A stretch of DNA of 13,037 nucleotides, taken from assembly GCA_945861915.1 (NCBI GenBank), contig CAMAWK010000046.1, positions 1 through 13,037 on the forward strand, written 5' to 3'. The position numbers were made by a program, and so were the translations under genes. Below are positions 8,035-13,037 of this stretch, piece after piece; within the stretch, counting starts at the first letter, position 1; every line of letters starts with the position of its first letter. The DNA is from Flavobacterium psychrophilum. GTDB taxonomy: Bacteria > Bacteroidota > Bacteroidia > Flavobacteriales > Flavobacteriaceae. The notes below the pieces were generated by a model. The model saw only the letters and a program-made list of their open reading frames with translations. It had not been told where the DNA came from and made no database searches.

Positions 8035-8038
8035 AGTC

Positions 8039-8058
8039 ATTGCGAGGCACGAAGCAAT
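8039..8058. repeat. Short palindromic intergenic repeat overlapping the exporter gene start
   Basis: ATTGC (8039-8043) and GCAAT (8054-8058) are inverted arms around GAGGCACGAA. From memory, near-identical CATTGCGAGGAACGAAGCAATC-type motifs recur between genes in Bacteroidota and some other bacteria. The first bases of the repeat, with C8038, supply the upstream ATG of the exporter gene on the - strand. Confidence 0.6.
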
Positions 8059-8118
8059 CTTACTAAAAATTGCAAAGTTTTAAATTTATTATTGTTTTTT
8101 AACTCATCTTCCCATTTC

Positions 8119-8146
8119 CAGCTCCCAGCTCCCAGCTTCCCACTTC
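8119..8146. repeat. Heptamer tandem array next to the truA stop codon
   Basis: Two exact CAGCTCC units (8119-8132), then the diverged units CAGCTTC (8133-8139) and CCACTTC (8140-8146), form a period-7 array. Similar CTTCC/CCAAC-rich text runs on to 8159, directly against the truA stop codon (8160-8162). No promoter, terminator or open frame is evident in the 8041-8159 gap. Confidence 0.7.
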
Positions 8147-8159
8147 TTTCTTCCAACTA

Positions 8160-8894
8160 CTAAAAATACTCATACTCAATTTTTGTTAAATATAATCCAT
8201 GAGCAGGAACGGAAAAACCGGCTTTTTCTCGGTTTTTACTTTGAATAATTTCTTCAAAATCATTCAAAGTTATTTTATGAATCCCCACATTTATTAATGT
8301 TCCAACGATGGAACGAACCATATTTCTCAAAAAACGATTTGCTGAAATAGTAAAAACTAGCAACTCTTTTTCTTGCTTCCAATTTGCCTCAAAAATAGTA
8401 CAATCAAAAGTATTTACATCTGTATTTACCTTAGAAAAACACTGAAAATTTGTGTGTTTTAATAATAGCTGAGCCGCTTGATTCATGAAATTAATGTTGA
8501 GATTTTGGTGAAAATACCAACTTTTATCATGCAAAAAAGCATCTTTAAAAGTATGAATATGGTATTCGTAAGTTCTTTTTTTGGCATCAAAACGTGCGTG
8601 AGCTAAATCGGACACGGGAATAATACTGTAAACTACAATGTCTTTGGGTAAAAAGGAGTTGAGTTTATGAACTAAATTTGAAGCAGAAATTGGATTTTCA
8701 AAATCAAAATGAGCATACATTTCTTTGGCGTGAACTCCAGTATCGGTTCTTCCGGCTCCCATTAAATCGATTTTTGAATTCAAAACAACCGAAATGGCTT
8801 TATTCAGCGTTTCTTGTACTGATGGAGCGTTGGGCTGGGTTTGCCATCCATGATAATGGGTTCCGTTGTAAGAAAGTTTTATAAAATACCTCAA
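8160..8894 (-). CDS. truA: tRNA pseudouridine(38-40) synthase TruA, TTG start
   Basis: TruA converts uridines 38, 39 and 40 of the tRNA anticodon stem-loop to pseudouridine. The 244-residue product is of normal length. It opens with RYFIKLSYNGTHYHGWQTQP and carries the catalytic aspartate in GAGRTDTGVHA (D51), then HARFDAKKRTYEYHI (99-113) and FLRNMVRSIVGTLINVG (188-204). The start is TTG at 8894: an in-frame stop lies at 8925-8927, no ATG or GTG occurs in between, and the first downstream Met (M45) would delete conserved sequence. The TTG directly abuts a heptamer repeat array. The MdlB-like exporter gene follows 125 bases downstream on the same strand with no hairpin terminator between, so the two may share a transcript. 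A possible -7 box, TAAATTTG, lies at 8994-9001. Confidence 0.95.
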   Translation of the reverse strand: MRYFIKLSYNGTHYHGWQTQPNAPSVQETLNKAISVVLNSKIDLMGAGRTDTGVHAKEMYAHFDFENPISASNLVHKLNSFLPKDIVVYSIIPVSDLAHARFDAKKRTYEYHIHTFKDAFLHDKSWYFHQNLNINFMNQAAQLLLKHTNFQCFSKVNTDVNTFDCTIFEANWKQEKELLVFTISANRFLRNMVRSIVGTLINVGIHKITLNDFEEIIQSKNREKAGFSVPAHGLYLTKIEYEYF

Positions 8895-8895
8895 T

Positions 8896-8957
8896 TCAGA
8901 TTTCAGATTTGCTTCGCCCGTTTGCTATCGCTCGGGTCAGATTTCAGATTTCAGATT
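8896..8957. repeat. Split heptamer array (TCAGATT) against the truA start codon
   Basis: Two perfect TCAGATT units (8896-8909) and three more (8937-8957) flank a 27-base spacer (8910-8936). The spacer contains a small inverted pair, CCCG (8917-8920) and CGGG (8933-8936). The array ends one base before the TTG start of truA and would form part of its leader. Confidence 0.75.
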
Positions 8958-8993
8958 GTCCTGAACGAAATCGATTTTATACATTTTGAAAGG

Positions 8994-9001
8994 CAAATTT
9001 A
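8994..9001 (-). promoter_or_regulatory. Candidate -7 box for truA
   Basis: TAAATTTG on the - strand matches TAnnTTTG, but the nearest upstream TTG (9028-9030) is 26 bases away, longer than usual. If used, the truA leader would be about 94 bases and would carry the heptamer array. Confidence 0.3.
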
Positions 9002-9103
9002 CAAAGAATGTTTTTCGTTTAGTACTACAAGTGTTTTAAAGTTTCCATAAATTATATTCAGAAAATCTAAATTATAAAATTATTAATTCTCTATCTTTAA
9101 TAA

Positions 9104-9111
9104 TAACTTTG
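9104..9111 (+). promoter_or_regulatory. Candidate -7 box for the YfcE-like gene
   Basis: TAACTTTG matches TAnnTTTG exactly on the + strand, with no good TTG upstream. Transcription would begin near 9118, about 50 bases before the ATG at 9168. Confidence 0.4.
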
Positions 9112-9167
9112 TGATATAAGAGTAAATAATAAACGTTGCGATTTAATGCCTTTCTGGCAAAACTAAT

Positions 9168-9662
9168 ATGAAAAAAATTCTTCTACTTTCAGATACACAC
9201 AGCCATATTGATGATATAATTTTAAAATATGTAGAAATCGCTGACGAAGTTTGGCACGCTGGAGATATTGGCGATTTGGTAGTGACAGATACTATCAAAA
9301 AATTGAAACCCTTGCGTTGTGTTTATGGCAATATTGACGATGACAAAGCAAGATTAGAATTTCCTTTGAACAATCGTTTTATGTGCGAAGGTGTTGATGT
9401 TTGGATTACTCATATTGGCGGTTATCCTGGTAAATACAATCCAAAAATTAAAGCGGATTTAATTGAAAATCCTCCTCAATTATTTATTTGTGGACATTCG
9501 CATATTTTAAAAGTGATGTATGATAAAAAACATAATTTTTTGCACATGAATCCGGGTGCGGCTGGTAAAAGTGGGTTTCATCAAATGCGAACGATGTTGC
9601 GTTTTGTGATTGATGGCGATAAAATTAAAGATTTGGAGATAATTGAAATTGGGAAGAGGTAA
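9168..9662 (+). CDS. YfcE/MJ0936-like metallophosphoesterase
   Basis: This 164-residue protein is a small single-domain calcineurin-like phosphoesterase. The dinuclear-metal ligands are all visible: D9 and H11 in SDTHSH, D33 in HAGD, N55 in YGNID, H82 in ITHIGG, and H110 and H112 in CGHSH, followed by the family motif MNPGAAG (127-133). There is no signal peptide, so it is cytoplasmic. Members such as E. coli YfcE and M. jannaschii MJ0936 hydrolyse phosphodiester model substrates in vitro; the natural substrate is generally unknown and cannot be inferred here. It is transcribed divergently from truA, and a MITE-like inverted repeat and a terminator follow its stop codon. Confidence 0.93.
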   Translation: MKKILLLSDTHSHIDDIILKYVEIADEVWHAGDIGDLVVTDTIKKLKPLRCVYGNIDDDKARLEFPLNNRFMCEGVDVWITHIGGYPGKYNPKIKADLIENPPQLFICGHSHILKVMYDKKHNFLHMNPGAAGKSGFHQMRTMLRFVIDGDKIKDLEIIEIGKR

Positions 9663-9666
9663 GTGA

Positions 9667-9787
9667 CCGCAGATTCGCAGATTTTAATAAATTATTTAAA
9701 TTCAAAAGAAAATTATTTTAGCAGATTTCTTCAAAATTTATTTTTTATAAAAATAGAGATTACGAAAAAAAATCTGCGAATCAGCGG
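9667..9787. repeat. 121-bp element with 19-bp terminal inverted repeats (MITE-like)
   Basis: The left end 9667-9685 (CCGCAGATTCGCAGATTTT) is the reverse complement of the right end 9769-9787 with a single mismatch (18 of 19). Each end itself holds a diverged direct repeat of about 8 bases (GCAGATTC/GCAGATTT), and a further GCAGATTT sits at 9721-9728. The interior is about 80% A/T and has no open frame of note. It starts four bases after the phosphodiesterase stop. No target-site duplication is evident. It could be a small mobile-element relic or a dispersed intergenic repeat. Confidence 0.65.
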
Positions 9788-9810
9788 ATATAATTTTTCT
9801 AACCACAAAA

Positions 9811-9836
9811 AAACCCGAATTGTTACATTCGGGTTT
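9811..9836. terminator. Terminator between YfcE-like gene and DUF4293 gene, strongest on the - strand
   Basis: The arms AAACCCGAAT (9811-9820) and ATTCGGGTTT (9827-9836) pair perfectly around the loop TGTTAC. On the - strand the stem runs into seven T, giving a proper terminator for the DUF4293 gene. On the + strand only three T follow before CC, so it would be weaker for the phosphodiesterase gene. Confidence 0.82.
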
Positions 9837-9866
9837 CCTTCGCACTAATAAACTAAGTTTATAGGA

Positions 9867-10280
9867 TTATCTCAAACGATCCACAGATTTTACAAGATCT
9901 TCATCCTTCTTGATGGCCTTATTAGCTAATGCTAATAATACGATAGCAACAATAGGTAGAAACATCCCAATACCTTTCTCAGAAACAGCAACTGCTTCTC
10001 CAGATATATTTAGCGAATGATATACAAACAAGCCTAATAAAATTAAATTTAATATGATATTCAACCTGCCAATAACAAATTGATTCTGTCTTTTTTTATA
10101 TGAAATGATACTCAATAAAGATAAAGTGGTACTTAATCCTAATACAATAACATAGATTTGATTTTGCATAAAATAAAAATCTTTGTTATTTGACAATGTC
10201 CATAACGGAATAAAAAACGGTAAAATACCTGTGACCACAAAGGTCAAAAGTAAATAGATTGTTTGAATTCTTTGAATCAT
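9867..10280 (-). CDS. DUF4293 family membrane protein
   Basis: This 137-residue protein has four predicted transmembrane helices (about residues 7-27, 42-61, 72-90 and 105-119) and short charged loops. The opening MIQRIQTIYLLL and the overall layout match the Bacteroidota DUF4293 family, whose function is not known to me. The C-terminal tail is charged (KKDEDLVKSVDRLR) and presumably cytoplasmic. The gene is divergent from rho, an arrangement I recall as common in Flavobacteriia, which supports the family call but says nothing firm about function. It has a strong terminator at 9811-9836 and a possible -7 box at 10299-10306. Confidence 0.85.
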   Translation of the reverse strand: MIQRIQTIYLLLTFVVTGILPFFIPLWTLSNNKDFYFMQNQIYVIVLGLSTTLSLLSIISYKKRQNQFVIGRLNIILNLILLGLFVYHSLNISGEAVAVSEKGIGMFLPIVAIVLLALANKAIKKDEDLVKSVDRLR

Positions 10281-10298
10281 TTTTTCTAAATTATCTCA

Positions 10299-10306
10299 CA
10301 AAAATA
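10299..10306 (-). promoter_or_regulatory. Candidate -7 box for the DUF4293 gene
   Basis: TATTTTTG on the - strand matches TAnnTTTG. No TTG lies at the expected spacing, and the implied leader is only about 13 bases, so this is tentative in such AT-rich sequence. Confidence 0.3.
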
Positions 10307-10329
10307 TATTTTCTTTTCAAGAAATACTA

Positions 10330-10359
10330 TTGTATGATAAAAATTAATTCGTATTATTG
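10330..10359 (+). promoter_or_regulatory. Candidate rho promoter
   Basis: TTG (10330-10332), a 19-base spacer and TATTATTG (10352-10359) fit the Bacteroidota promoter with one mismatch in the second box. Transcription would start near 10366, giving a leader of roughly 97 bases before the rho ATG. Rho genes often have long leaders used for autoregulation; no specific structure is convincing here. Confidence 0.5.
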
Positions 10360-10462
10360 CATCATAATACCGTAAGTACTTCATTCTTCGGTCTGTTCAA
10401 AACAAAAAAATCACTACAAAATTTTCCAGAATTCCCCATTTAATTAAAATCATAGAACATTT

Positions 10463-12187
10463 ATGTTTGACATTTCTGTATTAAAAGAAATGAAGCTTTC
10501 TGAGCTTCAAGAAATCGCGAAAGCATCAAAAAAAATAAAATATAACGGAGTAAAAAAGGAAGCATTAATTAGCCAAATTTTAGAACTTCAATCTACAAAT
10601 TCAGACTCAACTCCTGAAAATACGGATGTTGAAGGCGATAAGCCTAAAAGAATTAGAATAGTTCCTAATAAAAAAACAACTGCGAAAAATTCAAATGAAC
10701 CTACTTTATTTGAAGAAAAATCAGCTACAGTCGAAAGCTTATCAATAATTGAGAATGAAATTTCAGAAGCAGTAACTGTTGAAAATGATTCTCAAAATAA
10801 GACTGAAAAAGTAATTAAATTTAATAAATCAGCCTATGAGAAAAAAATAGCCTTGCAGAAAGAAAAAGAAGAAGCAAAAATCGCTAGCAATGAAAATGAA
10901 ATAGGGGAAACAACTGAAATTAATTCAGAAAACGAAACTGCGGAAAATTCCGAAGCGAGAGTTTCTTCAAAAAAAATAAATCCTAATCAACTACATAAAC
11001 AAAACCAAAACGGAAACGGAAATCCAAATTTCAAAAATAAGAAAAACAATTTTAGAGATTCTGATTTTGAATTTGATGGAATAATCGAAAGTGAAGGAGT
11101 TTTAGAAATGATGCCTGACGGATATGGTTTTCTTCGTTCCTCTGATTATAATTATTTGGCTTCGCCAGATGATATTTATTTGTCCACTTCTCAAATTAGG
11201 TTGTTTGGACTTAAAACAGGTGATACAGTAAAAGGAGTGGTTCGACCTCCTAAAGAAGGTGAAAAATTCTTTCCTTTAGTTCGAGTTTTAAAAATCAACG
11301 GACACGATCCACAAGTAGTTCGTGACCGAGTTTCATTCGAACATTTGACACCCGTTTTTCCTTCCGAAAAATTCAAACTAGCCGAAAGACAAAGCACTAT
11401 TTCAACCCGAATTATTGATTTGTTTTCACCGATTGGAAAAGGACAACGTGGTATGATTGTGGCACAACCGAAAACGGGAAAAACAATGTTATTAAAAGAC
11501 ATTGCCAATGCCATTGCAGCAAATCATCCAGAAGTTTATTTGATTGTTCTATTAATAGATGAACGACCAGAGGAAGTTACAGATATGATTCGGAGTGTTC
11601 GAGGAGAAGTTATTGCATCCACTTTTGACAGAGAACCACAAGAGCACGTGAAAATCGCCAATATTGTTCTCGAAAAATCCAAAAGATTAGTCGAATGTGG
11701 ACATGATGTGGTGATTTTATTAGACTCTATAACTCGTTTAGCAAGAGCGTATAACACTGTGCAACCTGCATCAGGAAAGGTATTGAGTGGTGGTGTTGAT
11801 GCTAATGCTTTGCAGAAACCAAAACGATTTTTTGGAGCTGCTCGAAATGTCGAAAATGGAGGTTCCTTAAGCATCATTGCCACTGCATTGACAGAAACAG
11901 GATCAAAAATGGATGAAGTTATCTTTGAAGAATTCAAAGGAACTGGAAATATGGAATTACAATTAGACAGAAAAATTGCCAATAAACGAATTTTTCCTGC
12001 GATTGATTTGACTTCTTCTAGCACCAGACGAGACGATTTGTTGTTAGACGCAAAAACGCTACAAAGAATGTGGATTATGAGAAAATATCTTTCTGACATG
12101 AATCCAGTCGAAGCGATGGATTTTATTAATGAGCGTTTCAAGAATACAAAAAACAATGAAGAGTTTTTGATTTCAATGAATGATTAA
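10463..12187 (+). CDS. rho: Transcription termination factor Rho with long disordered N-terminal insert
   Basis: Rho is a hexameric RNA-dependent ATPase that ends transcription and enforces polarity. At 574 residues it is about 155 longer than E. coli Rho (419). Order of parts: Rho_N helices (1-43, [18 protein letters not shown]); a low-complexity insert rich in Asn, Glu, Lys and Ser (about 45-200); the cold-shock-like RNA-binding fold (about 208-277, [16 protein letters not shown]); then the RecA-like motor with Walker A PKTGKT (336-341), [10 protein letters not shown] with the catalytic-Glu region (363-372), Walker B VVILLD (416-421), the Q-loop SGGVDANAL (442-450) and the R-loop [20 protein letters not shown]. 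The core is intact and highly conserved. Such inserts are known in Bacteroidota Rho; the B. thetaiotaomicron version is reported to drive phase separation. The gene is convergent with lysA. Confidence 0.97.
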   Translation: MFDISVLKEMKLSELQEIAKASKKIKYNGVKKEALISQILELQSTNSDSTPENTDVEGDKPKRIRIVPNKKTTAKNSNEPTLFEEKSATVESLSIIENEISEAVTVENDSQNKTEKVIKFNKSAYEKKIALQKEKEEAKIASNENEIGETTEINSENETAENSEARVSSKKINPNQLHKQNQNGNGNPNFKNKKNNFRDSDFEFDGIIESEGVLEMMPDGYGFLRSSDYNYLASPDDIYLSTSQIRLFGLKTGDTVKGVVRPPKEGEKFFPLVRVLKINGHDPQVVRDRVSFEHLTPVFPSEKFKLAERQSTISTRIIDLFSPIGKGQRGMIVAQPKTGKTMLLKDIANAIAANHPEVYLIVLLIDERPEEVTDMIRSVRGEVIASTFDREPQEHVKIANIVLEKSKRLVECGHDVVILLDSITRLARAYNTVQPASGKVLSGGVDANALQKPKRFFGAARNVENGGSLSIIATALTETGSKMDEVIFEEFKGTGNMELQLDRKIANKRIFPAIDLTSSSTRRDDLLLDAKTLQRMWIMRKYLSDMNPVEAMDFINERFKNTKNNEEFLISMND

Positions 12188-12222
12188 AAAGTCATAAAAC
12201 AAAAACAATAAAAGATATAAAA

Positions 12223-12255
12223 AAAATCCAGTTTCAAATTATGAAACTGGATTTT
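12223..12255. terminator. Bidirectional terminator between rho and lysA
   Basis: The arms AAAATCCAGTTTC (12223-12235) and 12243-12255 pair perfectly over 13 bases around a seven-base loop, and one more A-T pair can form inside. A long A run on the left and TTTTCTCTTTT on the right give U tracts in both directions. It terminates rho on the + strand and lysA, whose stop is at 12261-12263, on the - strand. Confidence 0.88.
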
Positions 12256-12260
12256 CTCTT

Positions 12261-13037
12261 TTAAACCGTTGCTGCAATGGGTAATGGAATTTGATTTTTG
12301 AGTAAATCCTCAAAGGTTTCATGCGCTCTAATTAAATGTCCTTCACCATTCATCCACAATACTTCGGCAGGTTTGTATCTTGAATTGTAGTTGGATGCCA
12401 TCGAGAAGCAATACGCACCCGCATTTCTAAAACTCAAAACATCGCCTTCACTAATTTCGGATATTTTACGGTTACTAGCAAAAGTATCTGTTTCGCAAAT
12501 ATAACCCACAACCGAATAGAACCGTTCTTTTCCTTTTGGGTTCGAAATGTTTTCGATATGATGTTGCGAACCATAAAACATAGGACGGATTAAGTGGTTA
12601 AAACCACTGTCAATTCCAGCAAATACAGTCGAAGTAGTTTGTTTTACTACGTTTACTTTTGCTAAAAAATAACCTGCTTCACTAACTAAAAATTTTCCAG
12701 GTTCGAAAATTAAGGTTAAGTCCTTTCCATATTCTTTACAAAACGCATTGAATCTTTTAGAAAGTTTTTTGCCTAATTCCTCAATATCAGTTTCTACATC
12801 GTCTTTTTTGTACGGCACTTTAAAACCGCTTCCAAAATCTAGAAATTCTAAATTTTTAAAATTTTTAGCAGCATCAAACAAAATTTCAGCGGCATATAAA
12901 AACACTTCAATATCCAAAATATCAGAACCAGTGTGCATATGAATTCCCGCAATTTGCATTTTTGTATTTTCAACAATACGTACGATATGAGGTAATTGGT
13001 GAACAGAAATACCAAATTTACTATCGATATGTCCTAC
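12261..13037 (-). CDS. lysA: Diaminopimelate decarboxylase, N-terminus outside window
   Basis: LysA is the PLP enzyme that decarboxylates meso-diaminopimelate to lysine. The frame is open to the last base of the window, so the Met at 12959 is internal and 258 C-terminal residues are visible. In fragment numbering: SKFGI (6-10), IHMHTGSDI (32-40) with the PLP-stacking region, DFGSGFKVPY (67-76) in the glycine-rich phosphate-binding position, FEPGKFLV (111-118), RPMFY (151-155), and CETDTF (181-186) with the cysteine that reaches across the dimer to the active site. NAGAYCFSMASNYNSR follows. The glycine motif has Ser where many LysA proteins have Gly, and EPGK replaces EPGR; I recall both in Bacteroidota LysA. 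The PLP lysine lies upstream of the visible part. A relative acting on carboxynorspermidine is less likely given the overall match. Confidence 0.9.
   Translation of the reverse strand, partial: VGHIDSKFGISVHQLPHIVRIVENTKMQIAGIHMHTGSDILDIEVFLYAAEILFDAAKNFKNLEFLDFGSGFKVPYKKDDVETDIEELGKKLSKRFNAFCKEYGKDLTLIFEPGKFLVSEAGYFLAKVNVVKQTTSTVFAGIDSGFNHLIRPMFYGSQHHIENISNPKGKERFYSVVGYICETDTFASNRKISEISEGDVLSFRNAGAYCFSMASNYNSRYKPAEVLWMNGEGHLIRAHETFEDLLKNQIPLPIAATV

Noticed and set aside
8041..8159. CRISPR-like array from the repeated CAGCTCC text
   Set aside because: Units are 7 bases and contiguous without spacers; this is a simple tandem array.
8678..9050. Two + strand frames antisense to truA and across its upstream repeats
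   Set aside because: They are antisense to conserved TruA sequence or run through the heptamer repeats; no family features.
9663..9848. Short + strand frame after the phosphodiesterase stop
   Set aside because: It consists of the inverted-repeat element and the terminator hairpin, so it is non-coding.
11191..12156. Two open frames of 107 and 206 codons on the - strand inside rho
   Set aside because: They overlap the fully conserved Rho motor domain on the opposite strand and match no family; they are shadows.

Overview
The window is a low-GC stretch of chromosome from a member of the Bacteroidota, most likely Flavobacterium or a close relative in the Flavobacteriaceae. The evidence is the gene set (PUR-family DUF3276 protein, DUF4293 membrane protein next to rho, a 314-residue NusB, a Rho with a long disordered insert), AT-rich intergenic DNA without clear Shine-Dalgarno sequences, and repeated matches to the Bacteroidota promoter form TTG-N(17-23)-TAnnTTTG. 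It reads as ordinary core chromosome. There is no phage, transposase, CRISPR array, tRNA or rRNA, and no gene-free stretch over 300 bases (the longest is 8895-9167).

Layout from left to right: the 3' end of an ABC-F (YbiT-like) translation ATPase (+); a PUR-family nucleic-acid-binding protein (-); an ABC exporter half-transporter (-); divergent from it nusB and yajC (+); a small bipolar acidic/lysine-rich protein (-); lpdA (-); a second ABC exporter half-transporter (-); truA (-); a YfcE-like phosphodiesterase (+); a DUF4293 membrane protein (-); divergent from it rho (+); and the 3' two-thirds of lysA (-), cut by the window end. The four convergent gene pairs are each separated by a hairpin terminator (near 404-436, 4131-4170, 9811-9836 and 12223-12255), and lpdA has its own at 4657-4693.

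Functionally these are transcription termination/antitermination (rho, nusB), protein export (yajC), central metabolism (lpdA), tRNA modification (truA), lysine biosynthesis (lysA), translation (ABC-F) and export across the inner membrane (two ABC half-transporters). The most interesting functional reading is that the two half-transporters, 3.6 kb apart, have complementary motif defects: one has Asp for the catalytic Glu but a canonical LSGGQ, the other has the Glu but an altered LSSGQ. That is the pattern of the two chains of an MdlAB/TM287-288-type heterodimer.

The non-coding DNA also has structure. truA is bracketed by two different heptamer tandem arrays, one touching its stop codon and one ending at its rare TTG start. 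A small palindromic repeat overlaps the first possible start codon of the neighbouring exporter gene. A 121-bp element with 19-bp inverted ends lies behind the phosphodiesterase gene. I found no convincing new multi-gene system; the leads are the split exporter, the bipolar lysine-rich protein and the repeats at gene edges.
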